A stretch of 64,000 bases of DNA from positions 7,496,010 through 7,560,009 of the forward strand of contig NC_134144.1 in NCBI RefSeq assembly GCF_033958435.1, written 5' to 3'. Positions 45,597 to 57,177 of the stretch are shown here, piece by piece. A program made the translations under genes and the position numbers. Position 1 is the stretch's first letter. Every line of letters begins with the position of its first letter. The notes under the pieces were generated by a model. That model did not search any database. It was not told the DNA's origin and saw only the letters and a program-made list of their open reading frames with translations. The stretch is from Carettochelys insculpta (taxonomy: Eukaryota; Chordata; Testudines; Carettochelyidae).

Positions 45597-45639
<43 letters not shown>
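45597..45639. repeat. (TG)n microsatellite
   Basis: Uninterrupted TG repeat of about 21 units. A second short GCGCGCACACACAC run lies near 45697-45712. Confidence 0.95.
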
Positions 45640-45640
<1 letters not shown>

Positions 45641-46492
45641 AACTCATCCTGTCCATTGGTCAGTGGAGTTTTTTTTTCTGGAGTTACATGTATGTGTGCG
45701 CGCGCACACACACTTGTACTCAATGGGGGCATTTACAGGTGTAAAATGAAGCCTATTTGCAAGTGTTTGGTAGGTGTATTTAAAAACAACAACAACAACA
45801 AAGAACAGAGGTATATTAGGAAAAAAAAATAAACAAAGAAGCCGGCTATCTCTCTGTTACTAGTGGTATATTAGGTTTCTTTTTAAGGACCTTCTAGGCT
45901 CTCAGAAACTGAGGAGAAATTGCTGTCTTGTTTCAAGAGGCTGGTTACAAACAGTCTCTTGCCTGTTTTTCTTTTCCCCAGGAAGCTGACATGCTGCTGG
46001 GCTCTGTGTTTGCAGACAAAGGTTTATTTATTTATTTCACAGAAGACGTTATGTTACTCCTTGGTTAGATGTCAAAGCTGTGTTACTAAGGCTTGGCCCC
46101 AGGCTGGCATTTGATAACACTGAAGAAACAGGCTGGTTTTACTACTGAAAGCAGCTGCAACTGTCCGACAGTAAGTTTATCTGCTCTCCCTGGAGGGTGG
46201 CTGCGAAAGAGACAAACGGATCAAAGGTGGAAATGATTATTACTCCGAAATATTCAAAAGTATAATCTTACCAAAAGATAAATTGGAGGGCACAGGACTT
46301 GATTATTTTTTTGCCAATGTAAAATCCTTCGGGTGTTCTTAGAAGAATCATGCTGTTATTGCTGCTGGAGGTTTGACCACATTACTGTTGTTAAATATTA
46401 CTCCCGGTAAATGCCCACTTTGTGAGGAACTCAGATGTCTTAGGGAGATACTTTACGTGCTGCTGTAACAGAGAGAACTTCTTTTTTATTGC

Positions 46493-46750
46493 TAACTCAG
46501 CCACTTTTGCACAAGGCAGAAAGCTAAGGATTGTTCATGTCCCCTTTGAAGGATGTCCAAGTTGCTTGAGCCCACTTCTGTCAGCTTCTCTTCTGGTCAG
46601 GGCTCCTGGGTTGGTTCACTTATTCTCAGACAATTCTGCAGGAGACACAAAGCTGAGTACAGTTCATGTCTCCTTAGAAGGACGTCCAGGCTGTTCAAGT
46701 CCACTTCGACCAACGTCTCCTCTGGCCAGCGCTCTTGGACTATGCCCTTG
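46493..46750 (+). repeat. 129-bp tandem duplication, two units
   Basis: Unit 1 (46493-46621) and unit 2 (46622-46750) share ordered words: AGAAAGCTAAGGAT / CAAAGCTGAGTACA, TTCATGTCCCCTTTGAAGGA / TTCATGTCTCCTTAGAAGGA, and CTTCTGGTCAGGGCTC / CCTCTGGCCAGCGCTC. The units differ at many sites, so the duplication is old. Confidence 0.8.
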
Positions 46751-46805
46751 CTTCCCATCACGTGACAGGAGTAGACTGATGGTTGACTTCATTCCCTTGG
46801 TGGTT

Positions 46806-46930
46806 ACAGAGTCTCCTTATTCATGGGCTTACAGAGTAGGTACAGAGGTAGTTACACAGTCTCCTTATTCATGGGCTATCACAGCCACAGGGTTTCCCTG
46901 GAATGAGGTCACTAACCTGAATACACTTTA
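46806..46930 (+). repeat. Short tandem repeat plus dispersed repeat copy
   Basis: CTCCTTATTCATGGGCT occurs twice 48 bp apart (within 46806-46829 and 46854-46877). The second copy runs on into ATCACAGCCAC...GGTCACTAACCTGAA, which resembles 47805-47880. Confidence 0.7.
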
Positions 46931-47427
46931 ACTATGGTTAGAAGCATCTCCCTTCTCACATAAAGCCAATTTTTGGGCTGCTTGAATGCTGTGTTATGAG
47001 GCAGGAATGGGCCAAAACCTCAATATTCATATTGAAAGGCCTTTCTGCTTTGGAGCAGGTGTGCCTTAAATGATATTTAGTGTGCATAAAACGTAGCTGG
47101 TAAAGAGGATGGGTAAGAGGTGCAGGCTGGTGAGCACAGCACTGGGAACAGCTGCAAAATTCTTAGAGAAGGCGAAGAGAAGAGTGGAAATGTGTATTTG
47201 TCTGAATGCAGAATGGTTGAGTCTTGAGGGTCATAGGATTTCCCTCTCGTGAGCCCTGTAAATCTTCCTGCTGTCCCAAATGTTGTTATTGAGCAAGCCT
47301 CTTTAGTGTTCTGAGCTGAATGGTTTTCTTTTAATATTTAGAACCCTTCAGCTCTTCCCAAAAAAAGCTGATATTTGGGGATGTTTAAAAGGGGCTGTTA
47401 ATGTTGTACAGGCCCAAAGTGTAGGCT

Positions 47428-47453
47428 GTGTGTGTGCGCGCGTGTGTGCGTGT
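47428..47453. repeat. (TG)n / GCGC microsatellite
   Basis: TGTGTGTGTGCGCGCGTGTG-type run. Confidence 0.85.
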
Positions 47454-47804
47454 AACCAGAATCTAGCACGGATTTCTTTTTTTTAAAGTGATTAAAGCTC
47501 CACTGAGCTCTGCTGATTGCTCTGACTGCTGCAAGGTCTGCTGTACTCTGCTGATGATAATCAACATATTTGCAGCACCACAAAGCAACATGTGGAAATC
47601 TTATGATTTTGCTCAGTCATTGCCTGTGATCTCATGATGTGTCTAACTGGGTGGGACAATAAAGCACTCCCCCAAATAATCCTCCATGAGTAACCTGCCA
47701 GAGAGGGGTAGTTCAAAGGGCTCCTGTGACAGAGAAAAGAAAGTTGTTGCTATCACAGTTCTGCTCATGGGCCCATGTCTGACCCAGTTTTGGAACCTGG
47801 TCAT

Positions 47805-47880
47805 CTCCTTACTGATGGGCTAGCACAGCCATGTGGACTACGCAGAATAACATCACTATCCTGAGCTCAGTTTAATTACA
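47805..47880 (+). repeat. Dispersed repeat copy related to 46854-46930
   Basis: CTCCTTACTGATGGGCTAGC, ACAGCCATGTGG, AACATCACTATCCTGA and CTCAGTTTAATTA follow the order of the copy at 46861-46930. The family is not one I can name. Confidence 0.55.
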
Positions 47881-49439
47881 AAACAACACCTCCTTTTTAC
47901 TAGAAACAGTGGTTGTTCCCCTTCTGCAATCTGTGCTTCTGAGCAGAGCCAGTTGTGCTTTTTGCTTTCACCCTCAGGCAGGAAACACATTCCCATACTC
48001 TTGCGGTCTTTCTTTTTCTTTCTGATGCTAATTTGGATGAGGTTGTTCACCGGGATGCTGCAGTAAGAGCTCTGTGCTGGATTGTAGACAGTCCTGGCTC
48101 CACTCAACCAAAGTTGACTCAGGGTTTGATCCCTATCTCCCGCTTCCATCCACACACACACATCTTTCTGAGTCCGGTCAGCAAGCACGCTGGATTGAGA
48201 TTCTATGACCCTATTAGGGACATGAGTCAGAGCCAGAGTCCTGCTGTAACTCTGGTCCAAACCTTATAATTTGCAGGACAGGCCTTCACCCCAAGTCAGC
48301 AGGTCTGAGCTGCACATCAGCATGACAAAGACGTGAGTCTAGGAACCATAAGCCTAGGTTTGAAATCTGGTGGGGTGGTCATCCTTTGGCTATACCACTC
48401 AACTTTCCAGCCTCACAGTGCATGACATACACCATTGAAATCCATAAATAAATGACCAAAAATGTGGTATATTCATCTTTTGTTGCACCTTCTGCCATAG
48501 GTTACAATATTTTTTCACTGTTAAACGTATTGGGTTTTTCCTTGCTGTGTGAATTAATCTGGGTTTTTATTTTTTTTAAAAAAAAGTGGAAACACAAATC
48601 CCAGCATGTTCAAATATGAGGATGCTTTCATATGAGTCAGCACAACTTGAACCCTGACCCTCACACTTGAAGCTAACAAAATAACTGTTGTCCTGTCTAT
48701 GAACCAACCACTAGAGGAAGATTCTTTGTCTCTCTCCCTTAGCCACTGAGTTATACATCTGTCTTTCAGACACATTTCTCCATTCAACTTCTTGCCCCAA
48801 GAGCTGCTCCATCCTGCTCATTCCTCTCCGCCCCTTTCCCCTCATTATTTGCCCTTATGGCTGGTAAAAATGGAGGTGGGGAACATGATCCCCTCACCTC
48901 TCCTATTCTGGCACCTTTGATCCACAGATTGTTCATTGGCTATTCCAGGAGTTGGCATGTTTATCCTGAAAGTCTGCAACTTGGCTTTATCATACAGGGT
49001 TGTTGGGTTTCACAGGCATATTGTTTTGAAACATTTTTTTCTTTTTAATTACAAGCTCTCAGTTACCATATTTGTAAGATGTGGGGGAGCTTCCTGCTAA
49101 GGTGAGGCCTTGCAGCTGAGCAAGAGGTAATAAGTAAACTTCATCAGATTCTGGAGCAAAAAAGAGAAAAATGGGGTACATATATGCTGGTGAGAAGAGG
49201 AGAAAAAAAACTGGGAAGGAGGGAGACCCCTGAAATTAATAGGAGCAAATGAAGTTAAGTGAGATGAGTGTCATTCCTGCAAATATCAAAGATGGGGAAG
49301 TTGTTTTTGTAATGAGTCAGGTAACTGATGTCTCTCTTAAGCCCCATTTGTACCTGCTTGTCTAGTGCTCTGCAGATATTTGTTCCCTGGTAGAAGAGTA
49401 GGACACGAGCTTTGTAATGCTGATTGTTCATCAGCATTT
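47881..49439 (+). other. ERBB4 intron 3, no recognised element
   Basis: Unclassified intron. Open frames of 104 and 134 codons on opposite strands overlap at 47856-48269 and have no recognisable domain. Confidence 0.45.
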
Positions 49440-49590
49440 TTATTGTGGCAGCAGCTAGACTTCCCAATCCTGGACCGCTGTGCTAAATGCTGTACAAACA
49501 CAGAACAAAAGGTTGGCCGCTGCTCCAATGAGCATACAATCTAAATGTGTGACAAAGAAGACAGATGGATGTGTGGAGGACAAGGAAATA
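49440..49590 (-). repeat. Dispersed amniote repeat fragment (same family as 3525)
   Basis: TATTGTGGCAGCAGCTAGAC, CTGTGCTAAATGCTGTAC, AAACACAGAACAAAAGG and GAGCATACAATCTAAATG follow the order of a common amniote repeat also seen at 3525-3650. Confidence 0.55.
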
Positions 49591-50404
49591 ATATGATACA
49601 GTCCCACATTACAGGCAGTGGCCCTGGCTGACTAGCTTTTGTCAATATTACTGTGGATATAATGACAAAAGAGCCTTTTAAAGAGTGATCTGGAGGAAAA
49701 CGAGATAGCATTGCAGATGTTTACTCCCACATGAGAAGGGCAGAGTGGAAGAAAACACGAACATACTTGTCTGAAAATGACACTAGTGGGCGGTGAACGC
49801 TGGCACCATTGTGTGATCAGACTTAGGGGCTGATATGTTGGTAGCGTATGAGAAGTGAGAGGAAGGGTTAGGGGCAAGCAGGGAAGGGCCTGAGAATAGC
49901 TGAGAGAGAGGTGAGGTGGTCACACTGAGGAGCTAGAAGCCTGAGCAGCATTTTGAATGAGGTAAGGTAGCTTCTGTAAAGGGCCAAGAGGAGGATGTAG
50001 CCTTATCAGTACATGCAGGGACGAAAGTCTCCAGGAAAGTTCTCACAGTGCGGATGAATAGGAGGGGCTGTATCTTAGAGGTGGTGTGTAGGCACATTCA
50101 GCATGATGCAGAAACGATCTAGACATGTGGCTTCTGAGAGGGGGCTGAGTTCAAGGTGTTTTCTTGGTCTGAGAGACGTGAAGGACAGTGGTGGTGGCAG
50201 GAGGGAGACAAGAAGAACTTGGGGGGAAAGTTTAGGGATTTTCTTTTGCCCATCCTGAGCTTAAGATGATGGCAGGACCACCACAGGGAGTTTGAACAAA
50301 TGTGTGGGGGCTGTCTAGAATAGCCTTTACAAATGAATCTGCTTCCTCTAATTGTGTCACTTGACATCTCTAGTGTATATGTAGACGTATCTCAAAGTGC
50401 TAAG

Positions 50405-50541
50405 TGCCTCAAGGCTACATCAGTGGGAAATGGGGGTGATATGTGGAAGGACTGTGCTTGGAAGGCTGATCCTGCTTTAGGCAGGGAGCTGGACTAGATG
50501 ACCTCCTGAGGTCCCTTCCAGCCCTAGGATTCTATGATTTG
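50405..50541 (+). mobile_element. CR1/SINE 3' tail
   Basis: CTGGACTAGATGACCTCCTG then AGGTCCCTTCCAGCCCTAGG and ATTCTATGATTT is the sense 3' end shared by CR1 and the turtle SINE, including the terminal ATTCTATGAT unit. Confidence 0.85.
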
Positions 50542-50607
50542 ACTGAAAGCTCTTGTGTTAATTGTTGTCCTATGCCTGCACAATGCTCTGCACTCCCATG
50601 GCAGCAT

Positions 50608-51165
50608 CTAAGAACATAAGAACGGTCACACTGGCTCAGACCAAAGGTCCATCTACCCCAGTATCCCGTCTGCCGACAGACCCTGATGCCCCAGAGGGAG
50701 TGAACAGAACAAGTGATCTTTCTCCTGCCACACATTTCCAACCTCTGACAGCCAGAGGCTAGGGACACCATTCCAACCCATCCTGGCTCATAGCCATTGA
50801 TGGACCTGTCCTCCAAGAATTCACCTATTTCTTTTTTGAACCTTGTTAAACATTTGGTCTTCACAACCTCCTCTGGTGAGGAGTTCCACAGGCCAGCCAT
50901 GTGCTCTGTGAAGACAAACTTCCTTTTTTTGTTTTTAAACATGCTACCCATTAATTTCATTTGTTATAGCCTTTACCCTAGGTCTTACATTATGGGAACA
51001 AGTAAATAAGTTTTCCTTCTTAAATTTTTCCACACCAGTCCTGATTTTATATACTTCCATCATATCTTCCCTTAGTCTTCTTTTTTCTAAGCTCATTTTA
51101 CTAATACCATATACTAGCTTTTGTGGCATGAATCCATTTCTGATACTGACCTCCTCACTGCAAAA
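50608..51165 (-). mobile_element. CR1 LINE 3' fragment
   Basis: The + strand is the antisense of a CR1 3' region. It starts AAGAACATAAGAACGGTCAC and continues with CAGACCAAAGGTCCATCTA, CCCCAGAGGGAGTGAACAG, AGTTCCACAGGCCAGCC, CCCATTAATTTCATTTG and TGGGAACAAGTAAATAAG in the usual order. A fragmentary minus-strand frame (50532-50960) is repeat-derived. Confidence 0.85.
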
Positions 51166-51925
51166 GGGAGCATTTCAGTAAATACAAAAAAGAGCTTGCA
51201 ACAGTAGAAGCTTGCTTGCATTTCTGTTTCACTGTTATCTGGAAAGATCTGTGAGTGAGATGGTAAAACAGGACTTTTTAATTACATATCACCTAGCAAG
51301 CTGATAAAGAAAACAAAAGCAGGCAGACAAATAGCATCATCCAGGCCTGAGCCACTTCAAAATAATAACATAGCAAGAACAAAAGGGAGGTAATTCACAG
51401 CTTGCTACTAAATTTTTACATTTAGGCAGAAAAACAAGCATCTATTTACTGGTATGTGTGTTTTTCTACCCAACTCGCATTGCTGCTGTGTGACTTGAAA
51501 GAATATTTACCATGATCCAGGCAAGTGGAAACCTCAGTCAGAATGAAATATTCTGATAATAAAGGAAACCTGATATAGCTCACTTGTGCAACTGAGGAGG
51601 GGTGTGGCATTGGAGATAACTGATTTAAAAAGTAAAACAAAATAAATCAACCAACTTCAGTCATCTGTAATTTTGGGTATGCAAGGCCAGACCTTGCTCT
51701 TGTTTTGGCTCCTTTGTGCTGCTGTGGCACTGCAAAGAAGATGGCAAGCAGGTTAATGAGGCACCTGAGGGAATTGCTTTGCTTTGCGGGAGTCCCTTGG
51801 TGGTTAGGTTGCCTTCTCTTGCCCTCCTGGCAGAGGAAGATTGGCCATTGACAGGCTGCGAGAGAATTAGGAGAAGTTCCTCCCTCCCGCCCCACCCCCT
51901 GGGCTGTTACAGGCTAGCACAATTT
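51166..51925 (+). other. ERBB4 intron 3, no recognised element
   Basis: Unclassified intron. The longest open frame of the window (254 codons, 51716-52480) starts here, runs through two different mobile elements and has no family similarity, so it is a chance frame. Confidence 0.5.
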
Positions 51926-52769
51926 AGGCTTCATCTAGACCAGGGGTCTGCAACTGAAATAGAGGGAAGAGCCTTTTTTTTTTTTTCTTTCAAATTCAGT
52001 TACAAAATGAATACTTCAAGAGCCGCAATGCATGTGCATACGAGACCGTCCGTAATAAATAACATCAAACTGTACTTTTTGTCACCCCTATTTTCAGAAC
52101 AGCGCACACACAGTGATTTGTATGATTTAGAAAGTTTGTTACTTTCACCCCCCCATCCCCAAGTGCTCTCTGCCTCAAACCTGCCGCCCCATCCCCAGGC
52201 TTTTCCTCTCTCAGTCCCAAACCCAGGAGTAACCAGCCTCAGCCAACAAGTTCTTCTATCTGCCCGCACACTGCCACTGCTCCTACCTACTTTGCCTCCT
52301 TCTCAGAGGGGTTGTGTGGCTCTGGCAGGTGAAGTCAGCCACTGCCTCCCCCCCAGCTTCTTAGATGGGCTGCGCGGCTCCAATGAAGTGCAGATTTACA
52401 TATCTTGCACCTCATTTGTATATTCTTGTTCAATCGTGCTTCTGGTTGAGGCTTTTATGGAAGCAAAAACAGCCACATAGATGGGGTCCCTCCGAAAACA
52501 AACCCTGTTTTCGAAAGAACCCCTTTTCCTATTTTGTTTCAGGAAGAAGGGTTCTTTCCAAAACAGGGTTTGTTTTTGAAGGAACCCCATCCACTCGGCT
52601 GGTTTTGCTTCCAGAAAAGGCTCTTCTGGAAGCAAAATCTCTCAATAATATGCAAATGAGGCATGAAATATGTAAATCTGTGCTTCATTTGCATTTTCAA
52701 TCTCGCTCATTTGCATTCTGCTTCCAAAAGCGGAATGCATTTTAGCCGCAGTCTGTCTAAACAGTGCCT
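51926..52769. mobile_element. Foldback MITE (family C), interrupted
   Basis: The left end AGGCTTCATCTAGACC and the complement of the right end GTCTGTCTAAACAGTGCCT are similar. Interior words AGATTTACATATCTTGCACC, TCCGAAAACAAACCCTG and ATATGCAAATGAGGCATG are arranged in inverted fashion, as at 24461-24874. About 440 bp at 51941-52380 is foreign and begins CAGGGGTCTGCAAC, a hAT-like end following ATCTAGAC. Confidence 0.6.
51941..52380. mobile_element. Insertion in family C MITE, hAT-like left end
   Basis: Begins CAGGGGTCTGCAACTG after ATCTAGAC (a hAT-type TCTAGA target). No matching right end or second target copy was found, and part of the host MITE next to it is missing. The right boundary is approximate. 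Confidence 0.4.
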
Positions 52770-52770
52770 A

Positions 52771-52947
52771 GTTCGGAATAGCTGTTTCAAAATAGGCACT
52801 GTTCCTCATAGAATGAGGTTTATCCTTTCTAAAGTAAGTCATTACAGATTATTTTGAAATAATGGTTGCATTGTGTAGACGCTAGGATAGTTATTTCAAA
52901 ATAAGGGCTGTTGGTTCAAAATAACTTCGCTGTGTAGACCTACCCTT
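52771..52947. mobile_element. MITE (family B), left end missing
   Basis: TTCGGAATAGCTGTTTC, GTTCCTCATAGAATGAGG, ATTGTGTAGACGCTAGG and the terminal GCTGTGTAGACCTACCC match other family B members. It directly abuts the family C element. Confidence 0.6.
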
Positions 52948-54349
52948 AGAATATTAAGCTTAGTTGTTGTATTGTGTTTTGTTTTATTTCACTTAGTAAC
53001 TTACTTTGATCTTTTGTTATCACTTTCAACCACTTAAATCCTTCTTTGTGTACTTAATGAAATCACATTTCTTTCTTAATAAACCCAGTGTAACTAATTG
53101 TTTTGCGGGCAACACTGGTGCCTCTCTGTCTTTCATTCTTAAAGGGGGCACACGTTGTGAGCTCACTCTGTATAAACTTGCTGCTTAGTGAGATGGATTT
53201 ATTTGGCATTCTGGGCCCACTGGGGGTGTTTATTTGGCTGTTGTGTCCTGTCCTTATGACTGAGCCTTCACAGAGCTGGGCTGCTCTCAGTGTCTGTATT
53301 GCTCTGCTGTGGGCTGTGACTTTCCAGAGGAGTCCAGAGGTTCTGGCTCCACAGGAGAGGATGATGGGGTGCCTTAAGGGGCAGAGAGGCAGGGTCAATG
53401 GTATGAACAGTGCAATATGTGACCACCTCAAGGGGATCTTTGTGACCCATTCCATTCAGGTCTGACATACCATCTTTGGATTGCTCACTATAGCACTTGT
53501 TTAATAAAGGAACGCAAAGCGACAGGAGCTTTGCATGCCCCCTTTTGCTTGTGTATTTATAGGAGATCATCCGCCAAGAATTTATCACAGAATAATAAAA
53601 GTCCTTCTTATTATTTGTAAATATTGAAAATACGATGAATTTTCCCCCTTGTTGGCTGTGTTCCAACTAGTACTTTGTATTTGTCACAGGCCATGCATGG
53701 AAATAGAGTCATAAACAAGCTCTCACTTTGGCAAAGCAAGAACACTAATCACATTTGTATGTGCTCTGATAAAGCCTGAAAAAGTAAATGTTGTGGATTA
53801 ACAAGATAATGTGCTAATCCTTTCTGTGGGCATTGGCCATTTTAAACTGTTCCATTTCTAAACCTCGACAGCTACATCCTATAGGTTTTGATGAAAGGAC
53901 AGATTGTAAAGTACGTATATACATCCACTAGTGGCCTTGCCATTAACACACATACTCCTTTCAACAGCCACAAAACATTTCTGGTCCAGTTTACTTTAAC
54001 TAGGAGATTTGGGGGTTGTTTTTTTTTTTTTGGCCACTTTCCCTCAATGGTTGGTGAAAAAAGCATCTGCCTTTTAAAAAGCATCTGCTCTTGGTGTTTA
54101 CAGATGTTGAACGTTTGAAAGAACACATTTAACATAGCCAAATCTCCAAAGTGAAATTCCTAGGGAGGTAGGACATAGGTTGATCTAGAAGCTGTGGCGG
54201 AAGGTCAGTTTTGTTACATGGTACGTGTAGCAAATAACAAAAAAGATGGAGGAGCATGAGCATGAGCCACAGGCTGCTGAAGTCAAGGGAGTTTCCTGTT
54301 GACATAAGTGGGCTCTGGATCAGGTTCTGCCTCTGAATGTGAAGTTAAG
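52948..54349 (+). other. ERBB4 intron 3, no recognised element
   Basis: Unclassified intron. A pair of opposite open frames of 120-132 codons at 53063-53666 has no recognisable domain. Confidence 0.45.
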
Positions 54350-54962
54350 TGTGACAAAGTCAGTCCTATTCCAGGGCTTCTGGCAAGCAGTTCAGTCCAT
54401 TAGAACTAGTTAAGGGCCCTGTTGCCCTCACTGGGACAAGGGGTGGTCTGGGGGGAACCTGGCCCTCACCCACTCATGCAGCTGCCAGTGGGAGGAGCTG
54501 ATTCCCTTACCCCTTGGCACGGCAGCTCTCCTCCCTGGGCCGCTTCCCCAGGTGATTCCCCCGGTACCTTCTGCAGGCCGTAGCAGTCATGGGTCTCCTC
54601 TCTTGATCTGTAGGAGCTCCCACTCTCCCTCTGTGATCTCCGGTGTTCCTGCTGCTCTCCCCTGCTGCTCTCAAACCTGTTCTCTCTCCCTGCTCCTGCC
54701 TCCTTGCCTCTCTCTGCTCACCTCTCGCACTCTCTCCCCACCCTTCCCACTGTGAAGGGTTTTAAAGGCCTCTTATTAGTCCAGTCATTGGGGCCAGCTG
54801 GCTCCAGTTAGGCTGAGCCATCTCCCACTCACCTGCCTTTGATTGCCCTGCAGGCCCTTCTGGTTTTTTGGGCTCCCTCTGAGGGGCCCGCCACCCTGGC
54901 CCTGCCGCACAAGCTTTAGACCCAAGGAGGGCACAGCTTACGTAGGAGGAGTGGTGGGACAC
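54350..54962 (+). repeat. LTR-like block, possible solo LTR
   Basis: Begins TGTGACAAAGTCAG and ends GGTGGGACACA, a TGTG...CACA pair as in retroviral LTRs. It is GC-rich in contrast to the flanks and contains GGGTTTTAAAGGCC as a possible TATA-like site. I found no target duplication and no internal retroviral sequence, so a solo LTR is an inference. No viral gene is present. Confidence 0.4.
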
Positions 54963-56858
54963 AGAGTTTGCTGGTTTTTATCCTAACCGGTAACTCACAG
55001 CTTCAAAGCAGATCTGCCTCTAGTGACTCTCATGTGATTTCTGACGTGAAAAGTTCTGAGACACAAAGGCAGAAACATTGTTCAGAGGTTAAATGTGCAG
55101 CAGTTGTTGCTGGTAATATCCAATAAATGTTTTAATAGACTTACCAGATAGAAGTTACAGAAAGTATTTAATTGGTCTGTTAACCATTAGACATAAGATT
55201 GTGAACATTAAATGGGGGCAGACACATTTTTCTTTTGCAATGTTTGGCAATGAAAGTCAGGATTTTTCCATTGCACAATGCACATTCTTCTCATAAACTG
55301 AGAAGCAGCCACCACACAATAAATGGAACAAGCAATTGATTAACGATTAAAACACTAATGAATGTTTTAAAATCGACTTGGATAATTGATTAATTGGTGC
55401 AGTCTGAATGACTCTCAGAGCATTAAATTCATTCCTCATTAAATCAATCTTTGTTTTCCCTCAAGCTTTTAGATGAAGAGTTGAAAGACACAAACAACTT
55501 ATTAAAGTCACCCAGGCCTATCCTACTCCAATAGGGAATGTGGTCAAATCACAGAATTCAAAACTTAGCCTGTGCTTTGTGCTGGGCTATGTAGCATGTT
55601 TCATCAGCATCACAATTTTGCAGGCTGGTGCAAGATTTATTAATTCTCTTATCTTATGACAACCTCCGTTTGGGTACCTCCCACCTTGCTGTTGCTTGCC
55701 TCTTAAGAACAAAACAATGTTCCAATGCAGAAAGAAATGTCACAGTGACATTTCAATTAACATGGTCATCAAAGGGAGTATATGATTGCTATGAAAAAGA
55801 GGTGAAGCCTGGGATGGGAAATATAAATTCCTTAGCAACAGATGAATGCTAGGGAAGGGCTCCCTTTCTACAGTTAAAAACTGCATAATAACCAAAATCT
55901 GTGGCCTTAGTGCCCTGGGGTAATATCAAAACCGCAGCCCCAGTGGAACAACACTTGTGAAGTGTTTAAGAATAACTCCTGATGGGGAAAGAAATGGAAA
56001 ATTAAAACTGCTGCATTGGACTGAACTGAGCTCAAAGGATTAATGTTGAAAGAAAAGCTACCGGATGCAAATTGTATTAACCTTTTTGTTGTTTACTGCT
56101 GAAGAATAGCTGCACATCTTCATTCAAGACCCTGCCCTCCGGAGTGGTTTTGTCAAGTAAAATTCCCCCTGATGTCATTCAGAGACTTGGCTAGTGAAGA
56201 CATAAGGAACTGTACACATGATTATTAATGGCAGTCTCCTCCCACCCTGCTCCCACCCCCCGCTTTTTTTTTTTTTTAAAGTTGAGGACCATTCTGTAAA
56301 GTGCATGCCAAGGATTTTTTTCAACAAATGCTGTAAGGAACATATATATGTCCCTGATCATTCAAAGCATTTACAAATGTGTTAAATTCTGCACACGAGT
56401 GATCCCTTTAAATTAAAGGGGAGCTCATCTCCTTAAAGCTAAATACGTCATAAGCGTTTACAGAAGTGAGATCAAGGGTCTCATTTTAAAAAGTCTTGGT
56501 TTTTTTTTTTTAATATTATGTACCTGCCTAGATGGAGGCTTAGAGCTTTTCTGTACAGAGCTTTGAGATGTCCTCTGAAAATATTGGCCCAAGTGCCTTT
56601 TCATATCCTTCTGAATCCTAAAGCCTCACTGAACTCCAAAGCAATTAACATCAGCTGTTGTTAACTTCTGCATATCATACTGTAATTTCCCAGTGTGCAC
56701 ATACGTACTTGAGAGCATATAATACACACAATAGATACCTTCTGAGGTAATAAATTCTCCTGTGTCACCAAAATACCAGAGCCACAAGCTTTGGAGCTTA
56801 TCAGACAATGCTTCGTTCTGCTCAGCCACATCCAGCCTATCATGTTCTACATCAGATA
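54963..56858 (+). other. ERBB4 intron 3, no recognised element
   Basis: AT-rich unclassified intron. Confidence 0.5.
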
Positions 56859-57177
56859 CAAGTCGAACTTCTCTAATCTGGAACTCTCTTGTCCGGCAGT
56901 ATCTGTAATCCAGCATGATTTTAGTTAGCTAGATGACCACTTATCATGGGGGTGGCCAAATTTCCCACAGTCCCATAAAGTTTGTGTATAGCTTTGGGTG
57001 TTCTGTGCTGTTGTTTAGCTGTAATTTGCCCCTCAATATCTTCTAAGAGCCCCGTAAGCGGTTGAAGTGATGATAATACTGCTAGAGAAGATTAGTATGC
57101 CATAGTTTGGCAAATTCTCCCGTTCGGCACCAATCAAGTCCTGAGGGTGCCAGACTAACTAGAAAGGTTCAACCAGT
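56859..57177. mobile_element. Tigger-like MITE copy 3
   Basis: CAAGTCGAACTTCTCTAATC after TA and GAAAGGTTCAACCAG at the far side are inverted ends. The interior GATTTTAGTTAGCTAGATGA, CCCATAAAGTTTGTG and GTCCTGAGGGTGCCAG agrees with 17153-17446. Confidence 0.7.

Noticed and set aside
51716..52480. Longest open frame of the window (254 codons, + strand)
   Set aside because: It starts in unclassified intron, runs through a hAT-like insertion and part of a MITE, is serine- and proline-rich, and matches no family. A chance frame.
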